A stretch of 64,000 bases of DNA from Takakia lepidozioides (Eukaryota > Streptophyta > Takakiopsida > Takakiales > Takakiaceae). The stretch is taken from contig CM060732.1 in the NCBI GenBank assembly GCA_030704615.1, forward strand, positions 48,587,053 through 48,651,052. The letters run 5' to 3'. The notes under the pieces were generated by a model. That model was not told where the DNA came from. It saw only the letters and a list, made by a program, of their open reading frames with translations, and did not search any database. Numbering within the stretch: position 1 is the first letter of the stretch; each line of letters begins with the position of its first letter. Made by a program: the position numbers and the translations under genes. Below, one piece after another: positions 12,699-23,699 of this stretch.

Positions 12699-14283
12699 GC
12701 CTTATGTCACCTGTTGGAACTGCCTTTCTGGGCCTGAGATGGAAGTGACTGAAAAACTCACTAAAAATGCCATCTACAGAGTAGTTTTAGGTTTTTTTCA
12801 AAAAACATTTGTAGATTCCTCTTCCCCTTTTGGCAATGCAGCTATGCACCAGAGGTACCTCTTTTTGGGCCAAAAACACTCTTGACGTTTAGGGGTTAAG
12901 ACAATATAGTGTAAAAAGGTCAATATTGGCATAAGATTAGGAGAACTTTGTCCTTGAAGATGTGGCCAACACCAGATTATTACATCAATTTGGTCCTCAA
13001 TCTAGGAAACCCAATTTGAGTCATTAAACTAACATCCAACTAGTGTCAACCCAAACTCCTCAATGATATCCTTTATAACCAGAAGTGACATAAGAAATTT
13101 GGCATGTCCAAATGATTTGAATAGCTGAATGAGTATATTCTATTTACTGAAATATGGAAAACACAAGCAGAAGTCGTGTTTAAGATCGTATTGTAACTCG
13201 GGGTCTATCTCTTTTGGATGTTGGAACTTGATCACATAACCTGATCACTACCTCTAGGTTGTTAAAACCATTCAACCAAATTAAATGTCTAATCATGCAT
13301 ATAAAACCAAAACCAAAGTAACATCATTAACATTATTATTTTTTTACGTCATTGGTAAAATAAAAGTATAACATACCGTTCTATTTGCAAATTTAGTCGT
13401 ACGATATCAATATCCAGCAATGGATGAAGAATCTTGTTCTCCCGGTTGTTGGCATAGTCAATGATAGCATTGTAGTTCTGTATATAATTCGACATCAATT
13501 TCATTAAGATAACTTACAATAGCGGGAAGAAGGGTGTCTTCACAAGCTTCTGGAGAAGTGGGTGCAGAAAATCTTTGTTTAGTGAATCAACTGTCTCGTA
13601 GTCACAGTCCACTACTCCTTGAGATTCCTGCAAATGTTGCACTGATATCCTACTTTAGCCCCAGAGAACCACACCTTCATATACATGCCCTACTCCCTAA
13701 TTTGCCATGTTCGTGTCACCGGTAAGGACGTTGTAAGAGCAGAAGAAAAGGGGAAGGTGGATCCCCAGATTAGTTTATTTTGTGAGGACCTGCTGGCATG
13801 GCTTTTTTAGAGCAGGCCATGGCACTAGCAGCAATTTGGACCCCGACATGAAAATGTAACTCTCTTCATTACTTCCACTTCCCCGAATAGCTGCAAGCCT
13901 CCAAGCCACCATGGTCACAGTCATTTACCCACACATCCCCAAAGGCATTCATAAACCCTTCTTTGTCTGCAGACCTGCACACTATATTCCTTCCATTAAA
14001 ACTCTAATATCTTCCAAACTCTTGACTCATGCATGTCATCCTCTGTGCCCCCCTTAAAACCCTCAACCCCTGTATTAAGCTTGCCTTACTCTACCTGGAA
14101 CCCTGTCTCTTTTCGCCTTTCCAGTCTTGTAGCAAATGAATGTAAGGTTTACCAAGACATTCAAGTAGAGCACATCCTTTGGGCAGACTTGGTATCTTTG
14201 GTACCATTGAGTCACCGACCATACCAGAGTTTTCATAGAGAAGATCACCCTTCTCAATTTCTGCCACTCTAGAACTCTTCCAA

Positions 14284-14577
14284 CTAACTCTCTGAAGTCA
14301 CGGATTGAACACACGAGATGCCATAGTTTCCGCCAACAGTGCGTGAGAAAATGGGAGGGAGCTCCCCCTTTCTCCTAGGTTTGGAAAAAAAGTTGGGATT
14401 TTGAAAAATCTGGCAGCCACAAAGGGGAGGTGCAGGTGATGACGGATAAACAGACAAAGTGAAAGTAAAAGTGACAGCCAGTACAGCTACCACAATTCCC
14501 ACAAGCATTGCCATTTGAAGCCAACCCAACTTCTCGCCATCCTTTGACGATCCCCCATTCGCAATTTCTGCAATCAT
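14284..14577 (-). CDS. Possible first exon with a membrane anchor (weak)
   Basis: Starting at the ATG at 14577 the minus strand reads 'MIAEIANGGSSKDGEKLGW', then a 20-residue hydrophobic segment ('LQMAMLVGIVVAVLAVTFTF'), then a Pro/Ser-rich stretch. A short polar N-terminus followed by one hydrophobic helix would suit a signal anchor. No continuation exon with conserved sequence was found and the end of the frame looks random, so this is only a candidate. Confidence 0.15.
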   Translation of the reverse strand: MIAEIANGGSSKDGEKLGWLQMAMLVGIVVAVLAVTFTFTLSVYPSSPAPPLCGCQIFQNPNFFSKPRRKGELPPIFSRTVGGNYGISCVQSVTSES

Positions 14578-15220
14578 CTCTCTTGGCACGCTCCCTCCTT
14601 ACCTATCCATGTTCCCCTACCGAGTATCTGTACATCTGCCTCTGTATGTACCTGCCTCTGTATGTACGCGACCTTTCCGACAATTCCTTTCTCACTTCTC
14701 TCTCCTTCGATCACCAAAATTCCACTCTGCTAATTTTCTTCCCCCTTGTCTCGTCTGCCATCTATCCTCCAAACATAGTTGCACCCACACCAAGTTCTGT
14801 GAAAACTATGTGAATTCTCCTCCTCCGTCTCTCGCCTTTCATCGATCTTCCGACAATATCTGCAACAATACCAAGCTTGCAACGGAATGTGAAGCCTCTC
14901 CTCCAATCGCTAGAAAAATTCTCGGCCATTGAAACATCCAGGGCATGGGGCCCTCTTTTATAGTCAGAGATGCAACAAATTTGCACGGAGCAAGCTTGCC
15001 GTTTTGGGGGGGGGGGGGGGAAGTCCTGACGCAGAATACGCCATGCGGCACATTCTTAGCGACTTCGTGGGCGTTGAGACCAACTCGCCCCCTCTCAACT
15101 TCACACTACCTTTCCTCCGTCTTTATCAGTGTGACGAGTCGAGTCGGCATCATTGAGAGAGTAGGAAAAGGCATGCATAGTTGTAGGGACCTAGTTGGAG
15201 TTTTCTAATCTTTCAAGCAA

Positions 15221-15507
15221 CGTTAAAAGCAGGTGTGGCATATTTTGCCTCTTTTTCGGCCTAATTCTCAGGCCGAATCGGCCACCCAGGGTAGAATCGG
15301 CAGAGATGGCCATTGACGCACAGAAAACGGCAGTCGTACCACCGGGGCTCACGTCATCAGCCATCAACCTCACAAGATTTTCATCCAAGGCTCGCCCCGT
15401 TTATATCCTCTCCGGGGCTCTGAATCTGGGCAATCGATATGGGATAATCGAACCTCAATCATATTGCGCCACGTAGCGGCGAGAATCCGCCACACCTGCT
15501 TTCAACG
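15221..15507. repeat. MITE-like element with 19-bp inverted ends
   Basis: The left arm (15221-15239, CGTTAAAAGCAGGTGTGGC) and the reverse complement of the right arm (15489-15507) agree at 18 of 19 positions. The 287-bp unit has no coding frame of interest and is richer in G+C than its flanks. No clear target duplication flanks it, so it may be an old MITE or a paired-arm structure of other origin. Confidence 0.45.
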
Positions 15508-15524
15508 CCAGTGAAGGGGCCGCG

Positions 15525-15594
15525 TTGGCCGACTCTGCCCTGTGCGCGGCCATAGGGCTCGCCCAAAGGCCGCTTACAGGGCAGAATCGGCCAA
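15525..15594. repeat. Strong imperfect hairpin
   Basis: The arms TTGGCCGACTCTGCCCT (15525-15541) and AGGGCAGAATCGGCCAA (15578-15594) pair at 16 of 17 positions, and the loop can pair further through GCGGCC/GGCCGC. It lies just right of the inverted-repeat element and about 460 bp upstream of the membrane-protein start codon. It could be a second small mobile element or a hairpin RNA locus; nothing in the sequence decides. Confidence 0.5.
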
Positions 15595-16054
15595 ACACGA
15601 CCCGTTCTCTAGTACGTTGCAGGATGCGACCGGCAGGTCGGAAGACAGCCCCACAAACGTTGACCTGACGTCCAGAACAACAGCGCCATCCTCGCAGTCT
15701 CAGTGTGACTTCCCGAAAGAAAACAAAAGCAGCAGTCGGAGTGATGAGCACAAGTGAAAGCCATCAACGCGAATGTTGTCGTGTGACGTGGCATCTTGGC
15801 CCCTCAAAGTAGGCCGTGGACACTGCGTTATGCAATAAGTGATTAGGGTTCGGGATTGACCATTGCTCTCTGCAAGGGCATGAATCCATGATGGAGGTTG
15901 GAGGTGCGTTGTAATAAGTTGTTACCAAAATGGGTTCAAGTGTAAAGGATGCGGGAGTGTGAGGAGGAGATCGAAGGCAGGAGGGACAGAGGAGATTCAT
16001 ATGTGCTGAGATACAGCAAGCAGGGATACTTGAGAGCGTTTTGAAATACTGAAG

Positions 16055-17892
16055 ATGGCAGAGATCGCGAAGGAAGTGTCGACAATAGGGGGCATTGTGA
16101 CGGTATCGGTCCTGCACTCCTTCATCCCGACGCATTGGCTGCCCTTTTCGGTTGTGGGTCGCGCTCAAAAGTGGACGATCTCTCAGACCCTTCTTGTCAG
16201 TAAGTGGTTCACTCTCTCTAGCGCTCTCTAACCCAAACTCATACTCATAGCCTGCATAACTTCGATCGAACTTGACCGTTCTGATTTATTCCTTCTCCAG
16301 CTGTGGCCTTACACTCTACACCATCTATCTGAAGCAGGCAATCACATGCACTCCGTAGTGAAAAGCCTGGGCTAAGTGAGCCTAAGCAGACACAAGTAAG
16401 GTTTGGGTTTTTGGTGCTCTTAAGTTTGGGGCGGCGAGCTTAGAACGTACTCAATTATGGAAGCCCCAGCCCATACTTCATGCCCAGATCCAGTCCATCT
16501 GTCCATTGAAGAGATTAACCACCGTATCTTAGTCTACACCTAGATCATTTGTAGAAAACAGCCACATGCAAGTCTGTTTTATGTTAGGAAATCTCAACCA
16601 CATCCATCATCTACTTAGGTGCCTTAACCAACTCGGCTTTGAAGCAGAAATGCTTCTCTCGGATTATGTGGGGGAGGGTACTAGGGGTTAAGCAGGAAGT
16701 TGTATGAATGTCCATGACAAGCTGCCAGCTGGGCGGAATTTGATTCACTGATGGAATGGGGATCCTTAAAGTCATCAATTGACTTCTTGGGATGCAATTT
16801 GGCCATACTGGACTGGACATAGTGGACTGCTATCTATTTGCAGGTTCATGTATACAGTCAGACCTTAGGGTCTTGTACAAGCAGGTCAAGAGGGCCACAA
16901 TAAGTAGGGATGGGTATTGCTGCTTGATTTTCTCCTGGTCTGACTGTTTTAGGACCGAGACTGAATGTTAAACAAATAGTTGAAAACTGACATGCCTTCA
17001 CCATTTGCCATGATCTCAGTTCAAATTAACTGGCAAGGCACAGGTGGAAATTTGCTGTGTCCAATGGTGACAGCTCTTTCTGAATTCTTGTTTATCTCAA
17101 TGACATACATCATGATATCTTTCATGTGGTATAAATGTCAGACCAGTGGTGTCCCTTTGGCAATGTCTACTCTGGAAGCCCAAAACTTTTGGTAGAGTTA
17201 CAACGTCTTCAGATTGAGGAGTTAACAAGCTCTTTTGGCAAGAATTTGCTATGTGTGGAGCAAGTTTGGCTTCTTTTTGGTTTTCTAAATCGATGCTGAA
17301 TGGGATGGTTGCAGCCGCATTTGGCGCGGTGTGTCATGTGTTGTCCACATCACTGTTGGGCCTCACAGCAATCAAGATGGCCAGTACCTTAGCTGGAGAA
17401 GAGACTGTGCACAGACTTGCATCTCTACTCCTTGTCATCCTGGGCTTGGGGTACATACTTCTATTCATGTTTGGGAAGGGAGGCCATGGGCATGGAGCAC
17501 ACAACCACTCTATGGAGAAAATGGCTGTTGCAGGCCTAATCCTCGTGCCGACTTTATCTCCATGTGCCACTACTTTGCCTGTATTTCTTGCAGTAGGGAA
17601 TGCCTCCTCTGGAGAACTCTTTTTTGCAATCTTTGTCCTTTTGATTAGCACTCTTTCAGTTATGCTCACATTGGTGGCCCTCTCTTTCTATGGGGCAGCA
17701 CAGCTTAAGTTCCATTGGATAGAATGCTATGACAAGCTTTTGGTCGGCACAGTGCTTTGCCTGGTGGGTGTTTTGACTTATGTTTTCCATGACCACAAGG
17801 GGGAGGGACATTCTGGTGGGGCTGAAGCCGGCTTGTTATCAAAACATTTCCACACCGAACTTCACCAAAGAAAGATGTTATGGTTCTCCTAG
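16055..17892 (+). CDS. Polytopic membrane protein, NicO/UreH-like, two exons
   Basis: Exon 1 is 16055-16199 (donor GTAAGT) and exon 2 is 17315-17892 (acceptor 'ggttgcag'); the join completes a Thr codon and gives 240 residues. The N-terminus 'MAEIAKEVSTIGGIVTVSV' leads into 'HSFIPTHWLPF'. About six hydrophobic segments follow (residues roughly 10-32, 46-68, 83-103, 118-143, 150-174, 184-204). Two His-rich loops, 'GKGGHGHGAHNHS' and 'HDHKGEGH', and the helix motif 'PTLSPCATTLPVF' resemble metal-handling LysE/DsbD-superfamily proteins (NicO, RcnA, UreH-like). The call is from family knowledge and general shape, so transport of Ni/Co or another metal is inference. The start fits a good context and the intron (about 1.1 kb) holds no other conserved exon. 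No frameshift or stop is seen, so it is probably an active host gene. Confidence 0.7.
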
Positions 17893-18635
17893 ATGTGTTT
17901 TGTGAATTCGCATGAGTGTCGGACATGGGTTTGAGACATGATTCCAATTTGCTTGCCGAACATACTTCTACTCTCGTTTCCCAAACCCACTTTTGCTTGG
18001 GGGGTTGCAAAACTTAGGCACAACTGCTTCTGTGGCTAGTCCTGAATGTGAAAACAGGGCACCTATGTGAACTATTTGCACTTTTGCCCAGTCCCGCTTC
18101 TAATGAGAAAGCCACTGGTTTGTCTGTTTTGGATGCTACGATAACAGCAGGCCAAGCAGATCCTTATATTGAAGTGCAGAAGGCACACCATCCCTTGTTG
18201 TGCAGGCCACATTGCCATAGTTTTCCATCTCATGTGAATAAGATTTCAGGCAAGTTAGTTTTGTTAGGCAAGCCTTGGTTACTAAGCATTCCAGATGCAA
18301 TGTGAAGCTCAATTGTTTTGTACTTATGCACCTAGAGTAGACCCCATGCCTAGTTTGGATGCAAACTTACAGAGTTTGGAGAGTGTGAATAAAGAGAAGA
18401 CTTCAATATATGAAGCAATGTAGTTTGTTTGTTTTGTAGCGTTGAGATCATCTCCCAAACTGCGGGGCTCAACCCTGGTGCTTCGTACCGACCCTCAATG
18501 AGGAGGGGTGGCCAACTTCCATGGAACTGCCAAGATTGCACTAGATGACAAAAATGACACCTTGCTTCCATGTGTTAATTCTCGCCCGTGACCAACATAG
18601 GTAAGCGCAATACCCGGGAATTTGTTGCAAGATTT

Positions 18636-18795
18636 CATGGCCGATATGCAGTATGTAATCGCTGCTTTTGACCTACTCTACTGTTCATGGCCGATCCGAT
18701 AATCCGGTATGTAATCGTTTTTGACCTACTCTACTGTACCTGGGTTCCTGGCCGATAATCCTTAATCGCTTTTGACCTATTGTACTGGGTCCATT
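18636..18795 (+). repeat. Short tandem repeat, about three copies of ~50 bp
   Basis: The phrase 'tttttgacctactctactg' with 'catggccgat' and 'gtatgtaatcg' recurs three times with small differences and decays at the third copy ('tttgacctattgtactgg'). Confidence 0.6.
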
Positions 18796-19238
18796 TCTTC
18801 TAACTTACCTGCTCTGAAGGTCACCTTTGTGCACATTGCTTGTAAGTTGTAGGGACCCGCCACCTCGCCAGACCTGCCATCCCACGGGACCCACCCTTTG
18901 CCAAGTGACAGCCTCCATTGGTCCTGGCCTTGGACAGCGAGGCAGACCTACTGCCAGATTGCTTCCTATGCACATAAAAGCAACCATCTATGCCACTAGT
19001 CGGCCATGCTCCACTGACGTTGTCCAACTTTGGATAACTTGGCCAGGCAGATACATGGAAGTTGGCCCTTGGTCTCAGTATTTTTGGACATGCCGTGTGG
19101 GAGATATGGAATTTCAAGTACTTTTGGTCGTTGGAAATTCGTGAAAAATAGCAAAGTGGGCTCAAGTTCCTGGAAGAATGATTGGATATATTACTACTCA
19201 ACAAACTCAACAAAACAAAAATAAAATAAAATAAAATC

Positions 19239-19279
19239 ATGGAAATATATATATATATTTATATATATATATATTCCAT
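19239..19279. repeat. Near-perfect AT palindrome
   Basis: ATGGAAATATATATATAT on the left pairs with the mirrored ...ATATATATATATTCCAT on the right around a central TT. It could extrude as a cruciform; no gene is tied to it. Confidence 0.6.
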
Positions 19280-19917
19280 ATATGATTGTATATACAGAAA
19301 AAAAATTAATATAAACTACTAACTCTTTCACCAAACTCCAATCTTTGAATCACATTAAGTTATGTTGTTGCTCATTTTGTTCATGTTTACAATATTCTTT
19401 AAACATCAGTTCACTCATGTACCACACATTCTTTGTAACTATACAAGCCTCAAACAATGGACTCTCTTGCTTTTGCAAAACATAAAAGGAAGGTGAGAGT
19501 AAGGGCCTGTCTCAGTACAACTTTACACGGTGTAAGGCCCTTTGGCCAAATTTTCTCCGTTGAATTGAACATGTTGCATAGTCTCTCTCTCTACAATAGA
19601 GCCAACAAACATCCAACTTCACTTTTGTATATCGATTTCAGTTCTCCACACATGGGCCTCGACTTGGGTACATAGGAGATTGCACTTGGACTTGGATGAC
19701 ACTGTACACTTGGGGCCAACTGGGGCCAACTGCACGGGCTACCCTAGTGTAATGTAAGTAAGCAGTTAGTCTTGTAATTAGATGAAAGTAGATCATGTGA
19801 GATGTTTTCATCCATAATAATTTAGAATCTCAAAACAGTAGATATTCATTTTTTTTTCATGGTCATTTTTCATTTTTCTCTTGGTCTCTTTGGTTATTGT
19901 AGGACTGTTTTGACAAC

Positions 19918-20110
19918 CACTTGTAGCCCAGTAGTAATGAGCACATACCACTTCAAAAGTGGTCGTGGGTTCAATCCACCGATTGGTGTCACAAAGGTGT
20001 CCACCTTTCCGCCAGAAGGCGGTAGCCCTTTTGGATAAGAGGCACCATAATTTATGCTTCTTTGGGGAGACGTCGGTGTTTACTTTACCGCTGTTATTTT
20101 TTTTCTTCAT
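19918..20110 (+). mobile_element. tRNA-derived SINE (head plus tail)
   Basis: A box-like TAGCCCAGTAG is at 19924-19934 and B box GGTTCAATCC at 19968-19977, with the spacing expected of an RNA polymerase III internal promoter. The B box sits in the perfect stem GTGGGTTCAATCCACC, a T-arm. The sequence cannot fold as a whole tRNA (no acceptor stem), and it continues for about 130 bp of unrelated body ending in a T-rich tail near 20093-20110. That is the plan of a tRNA-derived SINE. Clear target-site duplications were not found. Confidence 0.6.
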
Positions 20111-21335
20111 TTTCATTCACACCACGCGTTATCCAATTACAAACAATAACCTAAGATTGCAGGGCCAGCACACTTGCTTCCACATTCGACCGGGCAATCT
20201 TACATTGGCTCATGCTTTTGTCCTTCCAGACCAGGGAACTTCTATAAGGCAACCTTGTGAGCGAGTGAGTAAAGTGGCATCTTCCTTATTTTACCTTCCC
20301 ATAATCTTCCAGTAAGGTAGAAGTAGAGTGACCTGGATTGCTGGTTTGCAAGGGCCAATATTTTCCATTCTAGAGACATTTGCATAGCAACAAAGACAAC
20401 TAATTGTACTGAATGGACAATGGACCCACATGCCAAAAGTGCAAATGGCTCTGTTTCTAGTTACAAGCAGCTGCATATGCAGTTGGAGCAGTTTGGCAAA
20501 ATATGAGACTGGTATTTTAAAGAGCATGAAATGTAGAAGAAAACTAAAGTATATCAACATATTGCCCCTGCCAATATGAGCATCCAATGGGTTGGGGAAA
20601 AAATGTCGGCCATATCCACCCAATCAAGTCATTAGGGATTTGTTGCTGCTGGTCAGTATTATCAACATTCTGAGGACTGCCTATTGCTTTGGGGATCTTC
20701 CCTATTCCACCAAATTTGGGTTTGATGTGCACTTGCCAGTACGATGTTATTGTCAATAACACAACCTCACAACCTCTTCTGGATACCGAGCCAAACAGAG
20801 TAGGCGGCCACTGAATGGCACAAGGCAGTGTCTCATTGGATGCCAATCCAGTCTCTTCACCCTATTGATTCTGTCCTCACACCTGTAACATCTGCTGTAT
20901 ACTATGGATCTTAAAACCACGGGGATATGACCTCAGTCCAAGATCAGCAAGGAAGGTTCTTCCATTACATTAGAAGATCCATTTACAGTATCTGGCAGTA
21001 AACCAGTTGGTCGCACCTACATCTATAAATTGACTGCTTGTGGGTCAGTGACATCCAGAACCAATTGTTCCCATGCTGAATTGTTAATTCTCAATTGTTA
21101 AAGTATCATAAATACATCCACAACCAACAGCACTGAAAATATTTGACATGAGGTTCATAATTTCTTGGTCTATACGTTGGGACACAGCAGATAATAACTG
21201 CTTCGGTTACTGCAGGAAACTTTTCAAGTTGAAGTGCCAAGTTGAAGTGCACTTCTGTACAAATCCCTTAGAGGGAGGGAGGAATTGGGGGTGCGGAGGG
21301 GACGAGGGGGTTTAGATAGAGGCACCACCTCCACT
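20111..21335. other. Intergenic region downstream of the iron transporter gene
   Basis: Contains the presumed 3' UTR of the minus-strand iron transporter. No other conserved frame, RNA gene or repeat was recognised. Confidence 0.4.
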
Positions 21336-23699
21336 TTAGACACCAATAGCAAGTGCAATGCCAAAGGCAGCTGCAGATGCCAAAGCTCCAATAAAGGCTG
21401 TCTGGAAAGCACTCCACCATGGTCGAAGGCCAGTGAAGCGACCCTTCACATAACCAAATATGAGAAGGGCTATCAGGGTGACCACAGCAGAGACCTTTAG
21501 GGCAGTACGAGCATCAGGAATGAGAATGTATGGTAGCAAAGGAACGAGGCCCCCCACAATGTAGGAACCTGCTATAGTAAGTGCACTCTGCAGTGCCCTT
21601 TTTGGGTCAGGCCTTTCCAACCCTAATTCGAACCTGCAAAACAAAAGAGAATATAAGCTCCACATTTTCAATCTGCAGCTGTAGCTCATGTTGCTCAACT
21701 TGCTCTAGTGATCCCTTTGACACTAGGGGATCCAGCTGTCAGTTTGTCTCTGAATCTCAAGTATCTGTCGTCAGTTACGCCCTTTCCTTACATTATGGCA
21801 TCCTCTCTGCCTGTCCTCATTCAGTCTAGGGTAGAGCTGTGCATTCACTGCATACTCTCACACACTCTCATAAGCCTGCTCTCTGACTGTGTGTCTGTCT
21901 GTCTCTGCCTGTTTCACATTGGCAATGCAACCAGACCGCCTAGGTCACATCCTTTTCAGGGTAGAGGAAGCAGTAGGACACTGTCAATGCCGATCCTTAT
22001 ATCGACACTCAATCCCCTCACTCAACAATTGCTCATGCAGCGGGGACACCTAGCAACTTTGAGCATCACATATCCAGGTGTGCTTAATAATGCAGAAATA
22101 AGAAGCGGTGCGACTTGTGGCCCAAGAGAAATGGATGTGGACAAATGACAAGATTGTGGGTGAGTCCATCAATGCTTATTAGTCAAGACTGACCGAAAAT
22201 GGCCAACTACGTCCCCATTTACCCCAACTCTTCTGCAGAATCTGCAGAAGGATGAGAAAAAACCTCATCATGAAGTCAACCCAGGCCTCTGGTCGCTTTC
22301 TCAAAGCTTCCACAACAGGCCAATACTCATTTGGCTCCAGCCCAAAATTTGCGAGAATGTCTGCCACCTCATCAGCCTCTGCAATTCCACGAATCACACA
22401 GCTAGATGTCATTATGTGGCCAAAAAAGGTGGTAATAAATTAGAACCCAGGTCTACATACTTCCAGAACTGCCCAGAATATTTTGAGAATGTACTACCAT
22501 CTATCCGGATACTTCATCATGGAAAAACCTTTGTGTTTATAAACCAAAACTAATCATGCTGCTAACCCCTTCACCAAGGAAATTGGAAGCATCCCAAAGG
22601 ATTAAGCAGTTCGTAACGCTGCCATGATTGAAAAGGCTCTCTCACCAACATCAAGCTGCAAGAAACACAGAACTTGGAAAGTCCAACCAGACCAATTTTC
22701 CTGCACCCCGCTATGTGATTGACTGCAGGCTCTACTATGCTCACCAGTGTCTGGAACAGTGGTAATCTCTTCTTCTTCACGCTTCCGTTCACTATTATAG
22801 TGGTCCACATCACTTCTTGCTGCAAGGTACCTGCCACCACCCTCCTTCAGAATTTTCTCTCTGGTTCATAACCCGCTGATGGCTACCTGAGACTCTATGG
22901 CTTCAAGAATCCAAAAAACTTGTCCATTGTAATCTACCATATATTTCCTTGAATGCACATATATATATTTCAAAACTACTCAATCGTAGCACCCTCGTAG
23001 TTGTGTCTGCGACAAGAAATCCCTGTCCATTTTCTCAATAACACAAGATACGGACAACTGGACGGGAGGAAATGAAGAAAGGCCAGAAAGGCTGCAGATA
23101 GGAATAAGACAGAGAATCAAACCAAATTGGAGGTAGAAAGTTTCGAAACTTGTGTGTGAGACACATTTCACCAACTGCGAATTGAGGGAACAACTGAACA
23201 CACTACACCATCAATTAGAATGCCCTGTGAACCCTGAGTTTCAAATCTGCTCGAATCCCCTCAGGGTACTGGACCTGTTGGAGTCGTAACTGTGGTAATA
23301 ACCCACTCGGGTTTATAATTCAGCTGGAGCATTCGCGCATAGAGATATCATCGCTTACAGGTTGATTGTGCTTTGATTCAAAGATACAATTAACACGACA
23401 CTATAAATCATATGGATTGTGGCACTCCCAACTTCCCCTCTCATTAACGCATGCGATACATAGAAGACAACCAGGAGAGAGAGAGAGAGAACAGACCCGC
23501 CAAGGCCCATAGCAATCGCGCCGGCTGCAACCTCGGCAAGACCGGCAGTGACAACAATTGAGGATGGCGCAGAAGCGCCGGAGAGTCCAGCTGCCAGTGC
23601 AAAGGGTACAGTGAGCCCATCGCTCATGCCTATTACAATGTCTCGCACCACCTCCCCTGCTGTAAAGTGCTTCTCCACATGCACCGTGGCCGGCGACAT
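21336..23699 (-). CDS. VIT1: Vacuolar iron transporter (VIT1/CCC1 family), four exons
   Basis: Exons are 23497-23699, 22745-22830, 22264-22378 and 21336-21633; all joins keep frame with GT-AG borders and give 233 residues. VIT proteins move Fe2+ (and Mn2+) from cytosol into the vacuole in exchange for protons. The N-terminus carries 'KHFTAGEVVRDIVIGMSDG' then 'LTVPFALAAGLSGA', the helix-1 signature with the Asp used in transport. 'AGLAEVAAGAIAMGLGG' is helix 2. Exon 2 and 3 encode the Glu-rich cytosolic metal-binding part ('RKREEEEITTVPDTE', 'EADEVADIL') ending in 'DFMMRFELGLE', with the Met-Met pair typical of the family. Exon 4 holds the last three helices ('GGLVPLLPYIL', 'FGYVKGRFTG', 'AFIGALASAAAFGIALA'). 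It is a little shorter than the ~250-residue angiosperm proteins because the N-terminal tail is short. A (GA)n tract lies at the start of intron 1. It is intact and divergent from the gene at 25276. Confidence 0.93.

Larger units (their letters stand above)
12166..16054. other. Intergenic region without a supportable gene
   Basis: Only short, composition-driven frames are present. Notable non-coding items inside it are listed separately: G-runs, an inverted-repeat element at 15221-15507 and a strong hairpin at 15525-15594. CT-rich tracts near 14.0-14.8 kb explain most plus-strand frames there. Confidence 0.4.
17893..19917. other. Downstream flank and intergenic region, no gene
   Basis: The first few hundred bases presumably include the 3' UTR of the membrane-protein gene. 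Beyond that I see tandem repeats at 18636-18795, an AT palindrome at 19239-19279 and no coding frame with family features. The antisense frames at 18.8-19.2 kb look like chance. Confidence 0.4.

Noticed and set aside
15764-16168. 134-codon minus-strand frame
   Set aside because: It overlaps exon 1 of the plus-strand membrane-protein gene and has no domain; exon 1 is better supported by the splice join and the continuing helix pattern.
18821-19240. 139-codon minus-strand frame
   Set aside because: Mixed composition, no motif, no splice context, crosses repeat-rich DNA.
19924-19980. A functional tRNA gene
   Set aside because: A and B boxes and a T-arm are present, but there is no acceptor stem or anticodon arm of the right form, and an unrelated body follows; a SINE fits better.
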